DNA of 64,000 nucleotides from Symbiodinium natans (Eukaryota > Sar > Dinophyceae > Suessiales > Symbiodiniaceae): contig CAJNDS010000321.1 of the NCBI GenBank assembly GCA_905221605.1, positions 2,501-66,500 of the forward strand, read 5' to 3'. Positions 11,930-22,079 of the stretch are shown piece by piece. The stretch's first letter is position 1. Each line of letters begins with the position of its first letter. The notes beneath the pieces are model-generated. The model saw only the letters and a list, made by a program, of their open reading frames with translations. It was not told where the DNA came from and ran no database searches. Made by a program: the position numbers and the translations under genes.

Positions 11930-12107
11930 CTTGCCAACCTTGTTGTCCTGCTTAGTTATATGTGAAAGAGTACTGTCAACCGGCTTAGATTCTCAAAGGA
12001 CTATGTCGCAGGGGACGCACCCGCGTCCGAGGAATTCGACATACAGGGGTCTGGTATGGGAGTAACGAAGCTGCATAGCAGGTGAGTTTATTTTCCACAG
12101 GTGTTCA

Positions 12108-12507
12108 GTGCGAAGCTTTCCTCATCGTCGGTTTCCCTTTAAGGCCTTGGATGAAAGCTATGCTGCACGAAGACTTGCAGAAGAATGGCGGCGAAATCCC
12201 GGCTCCGAGACGCTGGCCATACACGCTCAGGGATGTTTTTCGGATCCCAGGATTTGCAGAGGCGCAGCAAGCAGAAATACGCACGCAGAAATTTCAACTA
12301 TTCAAAACACTCAGTGTGAATCGAAAGGCATACTTCGCCGACAAGCAGGACCTTGCTCAGAGATGGCCATATTTGTGCTCTGATAAATACAATGCAGCTT
12401 CAGCTTTAGTCAGGACTATCAGCCCGGAACTTCATCTTCGACGACCTCGGCGGCACCGAAAAAGACTGCTGAGGCTCACCATATTCAGCATGACTAACGT
12501 GATGTAA
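12108..12507 (+). CDS. Exon(s), unknown charged protein
   Basis: Two overlapping frames look coding in turn. The first carries FKALDESYAARRLAEEWRRN near 12141-12200. The second carries AEAQQAEIRTQKFQLFKTL and on to about 12430. A frame change between them would need an intron near 12210-12250. No domain is recognised; it lies between the possible peptidase and the F-box/RING gene. Confidence 0.35.
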
Positions 12508-12758
12508 GTTATGCCGCAGGCTGGCGCAACCTCGTCCAAGAGTCGCCGGACCCGTAAAGCAAATTGCAATGCTAGTGTCTCTGCTTCGAAGGACCTTGCG
12601 ACTACACATGCCTGATGATCGACTTTTTGAGACTTTTTGTTTCAGGAAAGTCTTGTTTGTAAGGCGCCGTAAAACGTTCAGCGTAGCAGGAGAACGACGT
12701 ACACTCCACGGCGCCGAAGCACTTCCCTGAAGGTCCTCCTTCATGCTCCTTCGAACCC

Positions 12759-13106
12759 ATGCCTTCGGCCAAGCATCTTGAATGGTCCGTGGATTCTGGC
12801 CGCCTCACGGTGGTTCGACGATCCGTATACGTCGAGAATCCTTGCTCCAGGTGCGAAGATCAAGAACTGCCCTATCGGGCGTACGTATTAGGTCCGCAGC
12901 ATCCACTACTTCCTCGATTTGGATTTCGACGTGGCTGCAGCGACGTACTGCTGCACGTCCCCGATCTGGAATTCGCCTTCTGGTCCGAATCTGAGCACGA
13001 CGCAAAGCAGATGCTCTGCGAACTTTTCCAGGATTGTCAGACCAGGCCACGGCAATTGTTGCTACTGTTGACATCCTGTACGCAATGGTTTTGGTTTTTG
13101 CGCTAA
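12759..13106 (+). CDS. Exon, unknown protein with CSRC pair
   Basis: An open frame includes KHLEWSVDSGRLTVVRRSV, VENPCSRCEDQELPYRAY and VPDLEFAFWSESEHDAKQ. Composition is protein-like to about 13030 and then turns leucine-rich, so the exon probably ends before the stop at 13106. No family is recognised. Confidence 0.35.
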   Translation: MPSAKHLEWSVDSGRLTVVRRSVYVENPCSRCEDQELPYRAYVLGPQHPLLPRFGFRRGCSDVLLHVPDLEFAFWSESEHDAKQMLCELFQDCQTRPRQLLLLLTSCTQWFWFLR

Positions 13107-13331
13107 TTGCGTATTTGCCTGCAGGTATGCAGTTAGCGACAACAACACACCGCGTGCTGTCGAGCCGCTTGACCAAAACTAAGAAAAGCTGGAAGTAAAG
13201 AAAAAAAGACTAGTGCAGCAAGCTCAGGAGTGCTGCCACTACTGGGCTCTCCGACGCCACGATGTTGTCTTGGACTTAGTCGTCCCGTGCGACCGAATTC
13301 ATGCTAGTGCGCAACTCACCGGCAGGCCAGC

Positions 13332-13706
13332 GAATCGATGGACTCGGGCACGACTGCTGTGACTGAGAGTCTGACTGCTTTGTTAGGAGAGCACTAGCAG
13401 CGCCGTTCCACTTCATAGCTCGCCCGTTTTTTTCTGCCAGAGGTCCGCCAACCATACAGACATTTTCTGTGATGTCGAGCTACTTGACGTCAAGCAGTGA
13501 AATACACAAGAATTAAGAGGATACGTAGAGCTGCCTCAGGAGTTCTGCTAGCGCCGGAGCCTCGAGTGCTTCACGGATGCCCTTGCCTTCGCCGCCCTGC
13601 AGGATGGTGTCACCACACACATTCCGGTTTAATTAGCAAGCCTATCTTTATCTATATTGATGGTGCGTGCAACACTTCTTCAGGCAGGTGAATCGATGGA
13701 CTCGGG
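13332..13706 (+). repeat. Direct repeat of GAATCGATGGACTCGGG
   Basis: The 17-mer is exact at 13332-13348 and 13690-13706. The second copy encodes the M-D-S-G start of the long F-box/RING frame, so the first may be a duplicated or alternative first exon. Confidence 0.7.
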
Positions 13707-16422
13707 AACAACCGTCGCAGCTCAGTGCTTAAAGTCTAATTTTTTGGAGAAACAACAGTATGCTGTTTTTCTGCTTGATGAAATTATTCCTGTTCTGAGT
13801 TTGCCGAGAGAATTTAGGAGATGGAATCGAGCCCGTGCTGGCGATTATCTAGGAGGTATGCTTCCTCCTTTGGCGGACTATGTGGAACTGCCGACAATTT
13901 ATCAGGCTTGTTCTACAGTTCGACGCGCTCGCATCTTCTTTTTCGGGAAACGCTTCAACTCCATCATTGCAATCCAGCCAGGGGAGGTTCCTATGGATGT
14001 TGCGTCAACTGCATATGACAATGACAGGTTCGGCTGCCAAGTGTTGCCTGCAGTGCCGTTTGACAGGACTTTGCGAACGCTGATGTTTCTATCGGTGCCA
14101 TTCTTTCCATCTGGCAATCAAAGAATTTACTTTTGTTTGTTTGAGATTGGTTTTTCCGGCGTCGACGATGGAATTGTCGTTCCTTTTCTGCCGTATCCGA
14201 GTTGGGAAGGCATCTGGTCTTACCTCCAGATTGCCTACGGATATGTGAAGCCAGTCAGCAGCAGATTTCGCATCGAAGTTGGAGAATGTACATTCGAAGA
14301 ATGCGACGATATTTCCTGGATTCCGAACTGCTGCCTTGCACGCGTTACGAGTCATGAAGATTCCCCACAAATTGCTTTACCTCCCTGGCACGGGTCTGAC
14401 CTGCGCTGGCCACGAACTGAAGAACTTTTTGTTCGCTTGTATCAATGCGAAGCCATGATGCAGAAAATTGCGTTGTGCAGAAGCCGACAACGTTGCGCAG
14501 CCTGCGGCAGAACGAAGAACCCTAATTTCGATTGCATTGCATACATGACCAAGGCCAAGCAAGGATCTTTAGGTGAGGCTTGTGGCGTCCAGTGTGCCGA
14601 TATTTCGCACGTGGTGAGAGTCAACAAGGGCAGCAGCACCTTGTCGCACGAAATATCCGTGCCTTTGTGCATCCATCCGATGCTCATCACTTTATTTCTT
14701 GGTGCTGTTCACGCAAATGGACACGAGCATGTAAATTTCGAGCTTCTCCCAGGCTCCGCTGTCGAAAAACCTATCTGGAAGGAGGCAGCAACCGTCGGTG
14801 GGTTCAGTGTCATCCAAGGCCTGTCGGGCGACCCTCCGCCTGTGAAGGACAATGCGCCCGAGCATAGTTCGGATTATCTGGGAGGAAGCCTTCCACTGGA
14901 CATCATGCGAGATCTAACTTTGTTTTACTTTTCGCCTTCACATTTGCAGGTTCTGGCAGCGACATGTCCAACACTGAGGGACATTGTCAGGGACGTACGT
15001 CGATGGCGGAACCGAGTGATCTGTCTGGATGACGCTGAGTTTCACGATCGCTCGGTCTTGAATTCCATCTTGCCAGTCTGCAGCATCGCAAGTGCTGTGA
15101 CAGTTCGATGCAGACAGCTTTGTCTTTTCACGACGATGCCGAACAATGTCTATGTCAGTGCTCCACTCGAACGCATTCACATACCTCCCGGCGCCGGCAC
15201 TACCATGTGCGGCTTCCGTTCCGCAGGACCGCTCATGGGAAGAGCCATCTTCGACGTCGTGCTGCCGCCTTCTGTGTGCGGACTCTACTTGGGTGTCCGC
15301 GAGTGGAGAGGCGCCAAGCAGTCCTACTGCAGAATAGACAACTTAGTTCGAAACAACACCACGTGGTCCTATGGCCTGAACGGCGAAATGCCTCGCCCCC
15401 ATCGCGGACGTGAGCGCCACCAACTGTTCCCCAACACGCCCAACAAGTTTGAATTGGAGTGGAGCAGTCATGTTTTTGAGGTCGCGCTCAATGGCGTGGG
15501 TGTCAGCAGGGTCAGCACGACTCCGGACGGCATGGAGATAGCGCCTCCGCTGGCTGAAGTATTCATCTGGACTTTTCAGCGAGCAAGCCAAGCTAATGCA
15601 TTGCCACGCGTTTCCTCCAGACCGTCTCCGCTTTTTCGCACAGCGACAGTCAAATGTGGCATATGTTCGCAGACTCGATGCATTACAACCTCACGTTTCT
15701 GTGTCTGCCAGACATGTTCGACCTGGATTTGCCATCGACACGTGCAGCAGTCTCCGGATAGGATGTGTCCTGTGTGTCCTGCACAGCTGCGAGATTATTT
15801 AGGCGGCAGCAGTTCTGTAGGCGCGCTCTACCGAGATATTGGCAATGTGCCGCCTCGCGCCGACTCATTTTTTTCTGCCTTGACTGTCTTGAGACAGGAG
15901 AATGCTCCGTATTTGCCTGCAGACACGCACGACGGCTGCAGTGTGCCGCCGCAGAGCAGCCTCACATCGAAGTCATACATGGTCGTGGACAGGCTACTAA
16001 GCCAGCATGCCGATGTGTTCGCTGACATGCCTCTGGCGGTTTACTTGTTGCCGCACCCAGCTGAGCGACCTAACATGGCAAAAAAACAATGGGAAACTTT
16101 GCTTTGCCGCGCAAGGAACATAGTGGACATGCTGCACCAGCGTCAAGACGTAATTCTTTACCACTACATCCACGCTCACGCGCAGAAACTTGCATCTGAG
16201 CAAAGACAATTCATGCAGAGTTTTCCTCATCCAGCCGCTGCGGTATCTGCTAGAGAATGGAGAATGATGACAGCCCTGAAATTTGCCTTGGAAGTGCATG
16301 TTCGACTGGCAGCTGCGCTATCGGAAAGGTCAAGCAAGCCTCGACGACACGCCAGTTTAGAAAACCTGCTGTCTGAGTCAATTTTACATTCGGTTTGGTG
16401 TTTATTCATTCAGCTGATATAG
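13696..16422 (+). CDS. F-box and RING/B-box-like zinc protein with repeated DYLGG motifs
   Basis: This is the longest uninterrupted frame of the element (about 908 codons from the ATG at 13696; the frame is open upstream to 13657). A DYLGG motif occurs at nt 13842, 14872 and 15792. The second is followed by LPLDIMRDLTLFYFSPSHLQ and then VLAATCPTLRDIV, an F-box-like helix pattern. A cysteine/histidine cluster near nt 15654-15780 (CGICSQTRC, CVCQTCSTWICHRH, CPVC) fits a RING- or B-box-type zinc fold. An upstream CAACGRTKN...CGVQC set may be another zinc site. F-box and RING proteins usually recruit ubiquitin ligases, so it may act on host or element proteins, but that is inference. The DYLGG motif could instead be a processing site for a papain-like peptidase. 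Confidence 0.55.
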   Translation: MDSGTTVAAQCLKSNFLEKQQYAVFLLDEIIPVLSLPREFRRWNRARAGDYLGGMLPPLADYVELPTIYQACSTVRRARIFFFGKRFNSIIAIQPGEVPMDVASTAYDNDRFGCQVLPAVPFDRTLRTLMFLSVPFFPSGNQRIYFCLFEIGFSGVDDGIVVPFLPYPSWEGIWSYLQIAYGYVKPVSSRFRIEVGECTFEECDDISWIPNCCLARVTSHEDSPQIALPPWHGSDLRWPRTEELFVRLYQCEAMMQKIALCRSRQRCAACGRTKNPNFDCIAYMTKAKQGSLGEACGVQCADISHVVRVNKGSSTLSHEISVPLCIHPMLITLFLGAVHANGHEHVNFELLPGSAVEKPIWKEAATVGGFSVIQGLSGDPPPVKDNAPEHSSDYLGGSLPLDIMRDLTLFYFSPSHLQVLAATCPTLRDIVRDVRRWRNRVICLDDAEFHDRSVLNSILPVCSIASAVTVRCRQLCLFTTMPNNVYVSAPLERIHIPPGAGTTMCGFRSAGPLMGRAIFDVVLPPSVCGLYLGVREWRGAKQSYCRIDNLVRNNTTWSYGLNGEMPRPHRGRERHQLFPNTPNKFELEWSSHVFEVALNGVGVSRVSTTPDGMEIAPPLAEVFIWTFQRASQANALPRVSSRPSPLFRTATVKCGICSQTRCITTSRFCVCQTCSTWICHRHVQQSPDRMCPVCPAQLRDYLGGSSSVGALYRDIGNVPPRADSFFSALTVLRQENAPYLPADTHDGCSVPPQSSLTSKSYMVVDRLLSQHADVFADMPLAVYLLPHPAERPNMAKKQWETLLCRARNIVDMLHQRQDVILYHYIHAHAQKLASEQRQFMQSFPHPAAAVSAREWRMMTALKFALEVHVRLAAALSERSSKPRRHASLENLLSESILHSVWCLFIQLI

Positions 16423-16677
16423 TGCCTCTTTGTTTGCGCGCGCACAGCAAGTACGCAGCTCAGGACCGTCCATCGATGTCAGCTTCGCCACAGGTGACGG
16501 AAAGTCCTGCCTCTGTGGCTGGTTTAAATTAACAACATTTGCACTGATTTTTTTCCAGTAAAGAAATGTTTGGAGAGTGGGTGAACTTCGGCTGAAAACT
16601 TCCTTTGACCTGTCGTTCTAGTAAAATCCCGAATGTTTGTTATTAGCGTGCTGCGGCCCCAAGTCTATTGCCTGCAG

Positions 16678-16761
16678 GACTACTGTGGTGGATCATCGGA
16701 TGCCATGGATGTAGTCGAAATGTCTGATGGGAGTTCCGCCTTCGGCAGTGACTTGCGCATG
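16678..16761 (+). CDS. Exon with DYCGGSS motif
   Basis: After a CCTGCAG acceptor, 28 codons read DYCGGSSDAMDVVEMSDGSS and on to a GT donor at 16762 (phase 0). The motif is a variant of the DYLGG(S/M) seen three times in the preceding protein. A further phase-0 segment after CGTCAG (16829 on) reads FCLTNDEPEDEPRLVGAA and may link to the nuclease. Confidence 0.45.
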
Positions 16762-16969
16762 GTGAATTATAATTATTTCATATTCTGGCCGAAAAGCGCA
16801 AAAAAGTATGTGCAAGTTCATACGTCAGTTTTGTTTGACGAACGATGAGCCCGAAGACGAGCCGAGGTTGGTGGGAGCGGCCACTTCCTGACCTTGTGGG
16901 AAGCGTACTTGGCCTGACCAAACCGAGACATCCGATATTTGTACTTCCCGCAGATCCCCAGACCTCGAG

Positions 16970-18349
16970 TCCGGAGGAGCTGTCACCTTGCACTGCCTTG
17001 GCGGAGATCAACTCGCATCCGCTCGACGCTAGAATACGGTTCGAGCCTAACGGCCACGTGTATTTCTTCGACGAGAAGAAAATCGACACCAGCGCATCCT
17101 GCATATATTTTGCTTTGCTTGGTGTTGACCATTTTGTGTTTGAGAATTAGGAGGATAATGTAAGTGATCAGAGAGATGACTCAGTCGGGCAGGTAACTAC
17201 TTTGATTCATTCCTACGCGCAAGAGTTCGAGCCGGATGTTGCAATAGAGAAAATGAAAAGCGGCAGGAACTGGCCGCGCCCGGAGTACATGATCAGCGAG
17301 TACAACGTCGGAATCATCAGAGCCCTGCTCAGTGCATGCTCGCAGGATGTAGTTGGTAGCCTGATGGAAATGCTGGAAAACGCAGCCACTACGAAGGAAC
17401 AGCTCTGCCAAGAGGTACAGAGGCTCAGAGACCATGTTCACTGCTGGCAAGATTAATAAAAGAGTTTGTGCTTACTGATGGTGAAATTTTGAAAGCATGG
17501 AGTTGCAACAGCTTGAGAGCTTGCACAGCTGGGACTTGGATGCACGCGATGTTCGAGCATGCGTTGAACGGTTTCGACATCCGTCCCGGCTGCATGTCAA
17601 GGGAGCTCTCGATGTGTTTGCGATTTCTCTGTGACATGGCCAACGAATTTCCGAAGCTGCGAATCTATCGTACTGAATGGGTTATTCATGCGAAGCAGGA
17701 GGACCTAGCAGGCTCGATCGATGCAGTGTTTATAGACGAGGATGACAACAAGCTCTTGCTTGTGGACTGGAAAAGATCGCCAAAGCTGCCGTCAAAATAT
17801 AACAGTTATGGACGGCGCATGCTGGGTCCTCTGTCGCTCGTCCCGGACTGTCAGGGACAGCATTACCGGCTCCAGTTGAATATTTACAAGTGGATTCTCA
17901 CACAATATTATTCAAAAGAAGTCAAGAGTATGACGGTGGTGTCCACGGCGCCGGATGCTTCCGGAGAACCTTTTGTGGACGACGTTCCAGATATGCAGGG
18001 CATCGTGAGTACACTTATGTCCGGCAGACGTCCAGAAAGAATTGCTAGCAAAACTTCTGGTCCGGATTTGGAGCAGTTCGAGTCGGATCAGGACGAGCAG
18101 CACGAGCCGGACATCGAGAATGACCCCGCACTGTTGCCCTCGGTGGACGGCAAACACGCGAAGCAGTCTGAATCTGCTGCGCGTGAACTGCCGTCGACAA
18201 TTCCATTTGATGTTGTTCTTCCCAGTAAGCGTGAATCGCAGCCAGATTCACACGCGATTCGACCACTACGACCAACAGGCACCATCACGGATCTCGTGGA
18301 GGCTGTCGAAGACGAGGAAGAAGAAGTCCCGCAGGCCATGAAAAAAGAC
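16970..18349 (+). CDS. PD-(D/E)XK nuclease (RecB/Cas4-like fold)
   Basis: Predicted DNA endonuclease or exonuclease. Exon 1 ends at 17093 with RIRFEPNGHVYFFDEKKIDTS, a GC-AG intron spans 17094-17192, exon 2 is 17193-17414 (VTTLIHSYAQEF...), a 50-nt GT-AG intron spans 17415-17464, and the last exon starts at 17465 with FVLTDGEILKAW. All junctions keep phase 0. The family pattern is clear: an N-terminal H-x-Y...SVT block, GTWMHAMFE, the acidic strand YRTEWVIHA, GSIDAVFID, the catalytic LLVDWKRS (D-x-K) and QHYRLQLNIYKW (Q...Y motif). A charged tail follows. A frame change near 18350-18389 joins it to the helicase, explained by a GC-AG (40 nt) or GT-AG (64 nt) intron, so nuclease and helicase may be one polypeptide. 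Confidence 0.8.
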
Positions 18350-18389
18350 GCTTGCTGCCCGGCGCTGACTCTTCCGCCAAGCTTTTCAG

Positions 18390-20444
18390 CGATTTTTTTC
18401 GAAAAGCAGCAAGAAGGCATCATCCGTGCTGGACGCTTATGAGCCAGATGTACGACAAGGCAACTACATCAGAGTGCATACGGATTCCAGTCTCAACACT
18501 TTGACAGCGAGATTTCCCAATGCAAGCGAGAATTTGCGCCGAATCATATTCGTTGCTGCATCGATGGCGTCAGGCAGAATACCGGAAAAACCTATGCTGG
18601 CGGACGTGGCTGCGCTTGCGTGGATGATTGAAGGCGGACGACATATCCGGGTACACAAAGGTTTTCTCTACATTTACAACGACGACGGAAGCTTCCTGCC
18701 CTTCACTGGCATACCTTCCGAGGCAGTTCTGCACCGTGTCTCCTTTTTCTTCAACGTTCTGGAGGGTGTTTTTCGCAGACTGCGAGACACGGTGCGCAAA
18801 GAAGCAGATGCGCTCGCCAATGCCATTATGGCAGATCGTCAAAATTTCGCTTCTGATGATGACTTCTTTGCTTCCTGTACAAGTGCTGCGGCGCGACGCC
18901 CGGGCAACATCGACGTCGACGCCAGACTTGACAATCCGGAAGGAGAGGACGGCGACCTGGATCATATGCAAGAGAACAATAACGGCGGAAGCTCAAGTTC
19001 TTGGATGCAGGACCTTGCTGACAGATCATTCAAACTCTCATTCGCATTGAAACAGCAGTTTATGCACACCAGAATGGTCGCCCTTATCGTGGAATGGTGT
19101 GAAACGGAGGACGAACGTCGCCCTGCTATTTGTTACGAAGACATTTGCTTTGCGTATGATCTGGCTGATCGCTCGTCTCCGGTAGAAAGAGTTGTGAAGG
19201 GTTCTGCAAACAACTGCTACGTGCACGTGCCACATCCCCTGCTAGATCCAGTTATGCGCAGCAACGAAGAGAGACTCGAGCGCTTCTACACGCAGACTTT
19301 TTGGGCCAACCACAATGTTTTCCTTGCTTGTCAGGCAGCGCTGGCGCTCGCTAAGCGTGGCCTGAACGTGGACCGGTGCTTTATTGCGATATCACCTGGC
19401 GGCGTTGGCCAGAGTTTGTACTCACAGCATCTGGCTGAAATGTACAAACACAATCACGCTTTCTTTGACCCTAATATCTGGCATCAGGAAGAAGAGTTAC
19501 GGAAACAAATTGAGTCTTTCGCGCGTTGTTTCATTATTACTGGACAGGAAGCGCCCGAGTCTTCGAAGAAGCTGCATACAGACCTTTACAAGAAAACAAT
19601 GTCCGCCGACGGAATAATGGGGCGAAAGCCGTATGGATATACAACACGAATGTTTTCCGTGACTGGCTGGAAGAGATTGGAAGTCAATCGCATCATGGCA
19701 TTTCTTGGTGTGACCCTGGAGAATTTCAATTCCATGCTGCGAAGAGGCTTCATATGGAAGCCCATGGCAAGATTCGTTCACAAACAGTTTCTGAAAAATT
19801 ATCCAGATCACGAAAAGGATGGCATATTCGAGAGCGATCCTACTCTCAGCAAGTTCCTTGCAACATCGCAAGCTTCTATTGCCGGACTGCGATTGCAATG
19901 GGCTTTCGAAGAAAGTCACAGCAAGGATACGTGCTACCAGCTGATCGAGGACTATGCCAATGGAGGGGACCGGTACCTGACGGAAGACACTTTACGTACG
20001 GCCTGCGGTCTGCCTGTACGCCAGCGTCACGAACAGGCAGAGGCAGGACTTGCGGCAGTCGTGAACGTCGACGAGGGCAACGACAAGAATGCAGATGACA
20101 AGGAAAGTTCGTGGCAACATTTGCTGGAGTTCTGGCTCAGGAAGATGTCTGATTCTTGCATTGAAACTCTGACGTATCATACATTCAAAAATACATCAAT
20201 GAAAGACGTGCAAGTTCCGAATTTTCCCAAGGATCAGTTATGGGACCAACTGCAACAAGAAGAACTGTTCGTGGAGGCTTTGGTGAAGCACAAGACTAGC
20301 AAAAAAAAGGCAGGTGCTCTCATTCCGAAGTTCAAGTTCAAGACGCAGCTCCATGATATATGCAAGAAGAATGCGGATGCTCAGCAGATGACCTTTACAG
20401 AAGAGCACGACATTGCGAAGCTAAAGGAATATGCCTTCCAGCAC
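18390..20444 (+). CDS. D5/SF3-like primase-helicase
   Basis: Predicted replicative helicase. An N-terminal part (HIRVHKGFLYIYNDDGSFLP) resembles the D5_N-type region that precedes SF3 helicases in giant viruses and related elements. The P-loop region is CFIAISPGGVGQSLYSQHL at about nt 19377, followed by FARCFIITGQEAPES as Walker B and MFSVTGWKRLEVNRIM as a sensor-like strand. The usual Walker A lysine is replaced by Gln (GGVGQS), which is odd and could mean altered ATP use or a family-specific loop. The frame runs on to a stop at 20498, but a 44- or 47-nt GT-AG intron from 20445 would join it in phase to the polymerase-like frame. Confidence 0.6.
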
Positions 20445-20488
20445 GTTTCCCGTGCAAGAAATGCGGACACTCTGCGATCATTTTTCAG

Positions 20489-21530
20489 CAGTGCTTGAAA
20501 CCTTCGTCCACTACGAAAGCCGGTAGAAAAACCGCTGCAGACGCGAGTAATGTCAAGGCAATCAAGGAGTCGCTCAATAAGCTGAATTCCCATGAAAATA
20601 CAATCAACAAGCTGGCTGCGGTGTCTGAATCTGTGCGTCGACAAAAGCGAAGACTTATGGGCAAGACTTCCGAAGAAAAGCAACTTGCTGATGATGCAAG
20701 TCCAACTCGTGTGAGCAAGGAAGTGCAATACCACTATTCGAATGATCTTCAGTTTTCCGTGCGAGCAAGGAGGTACTCAGAAGCCTACGCTGCTCAAAGC
20801 ATGTCTCGAAGACTACAGTCCCCGGTTGTAGAGGGTCACACTGTCGATTTGGATATTTGCAACTGCTGCGTGTCCATTGTTCATCAGGTAATAGCAAAAC
20901 TTCAACCGACACCCGCTTTGCCGACTGACTTGCAGACGTTTCTCGACGATCTGGCTCGCAGTAGACAAACTGTCATTCGGCGTCTGGGCCTCACTACGTC
21001 GCAAGGGAAGCAGCTGATCAACAAGATGCTGAACGGCGGGGCCGCGCCGGACAGCCTGAAAGACAACGAAGACATCAAGAAACTTCAAAGGCTGTCTTTG
21101 TATTTGAGATGGATCGCTTGCAATGTGCTGCATGCTGATTACTTGTCTCTGGCAGACGTGGCAAGCAAAACTTTCCCCAGTGCAACCATATTCAGTCTCA
21201 TGTGGACATGTATTGAAGATTGGATACTGGATGTTTGGACATCTCATATTTCCCATGCGAGGCCAGCTCATATATCTTTGCATTTTGATGGTGTGCGCGT
21301 CAGCGCGGATGTCGCGCCCGACTTGGGTGAATTCATTGATGGCTGTCGGAAACACATTCTCGACGTCACTGGCTTTGACGTCGAGATCGCTAGAAAGCAG
21401 CCGCAGACTGTTTTCCAGTGTATCCGTGACGCGGTCAAGTCTGACGCGGGTGCTCGTCAGGTTCCGGATCTTTTGTGCCGAGAAGGACACTGTATTCCTT
21501 GCGCCATGTGGCATGCATTTGGCGGCATTA
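20489..21530 (+). CDS. Polymerase-like protein, TV-Pol-type palm (tentative)
   Basis: Three blocks in the right order suggest a polymerase palm: VDLDICNCCVSIVHQVI (acidic motif A-like, about nt 20842), SRQTVIRRLGLTTSQGKQLI (R/K-rich helix, motif B-like, about 20959) and HISLHFDGVRVSAD (motif C-like, about 21271). A polymerase related to family A and linked to SF3 helicases in transposons and virus-like elements (TV-Pol, described by Iyer and colleagues) is the closest family I can name. The position directly after a D5/SF3-like helicase supports this. The N-terminal part is lysine-rich and helical. It could be another replication protein with DxD-type motifs. Confidence 0.45.
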
Positions 21531-22075
21531 GATCCGGAGTTGAAACAATTGTTGAAGAAGATGCAAGAAGAAGCAACCGAACACCAGCCAAGATATCTCA
21601 AGTATGGTGCGCTTGCCGACGATCTAGGGATTTCCTTGTGCAGCTGTGCGGGACTGCCTCCGGACCACGTGAAGACTTTCCTTTTGCATGCAGAAAACAA
21701 CGGCAGACCACACTGTGTTGCAGCGCAAATGAATACTGATGGCAGTCAGGTGTCAGTCTTCGACGGCTCGAAGCTGTATAAGCTGGGGATCGAAGATTTC
21801 AAAAACGCTGTAAGCGCAGGCACCGACACAAGCACCGTTGCTTGTTTCTGGCAGAAGAAGCACCAGGACAAGCAAGAAATGCAAGTCGTTTTACTTCAGT
21901 TGGAGGCCGGTGCCAGCAGTGATGATGAGTCCTGCAGCCAGCACTCTGAGTCTAACTCGCAGACTCGATCCGCGACATTCTGGGTGGAGGAAGACGGACT
22001 GGCGAGCGTTTCGGATGGGATATTAGATGCAATGGCCAGAGAAGTAGCAGACGTCAAGCAAGACCATTGCAAAAA
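21465..22075 (+). CDS. Second possible papain/OTU-like cysteine peptidase
   Basis: Following the polymerase-like block in the same frame is LCREGHCIPCAMWHAF (candidate catalytic Cys, about nt 21474-21520). In the next frame is NNGRPHCVAAQMNTDGSQVS and VFDGSKLYKLGIEDF (candidate His and a following Asp, about 21690-21800). The Cys-His-Asp order and the spacing by a helical linker (LDPELKQLLKKMQEEA) fit a papain-fold peptidase. The frame changes between about 21520 and 21545; I found no clean intron there, so a frameshift cannot be excluded. Confidence 0.4.
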
Positions 22076-22079
22076 TAGC

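Noticed and set aside
20813-21700. 295-residue minus-strand frame
   Set aside because: It lies opposite the polymerase-like frame, which carries ordered motifs and protein-like composition; the minus frame has none.
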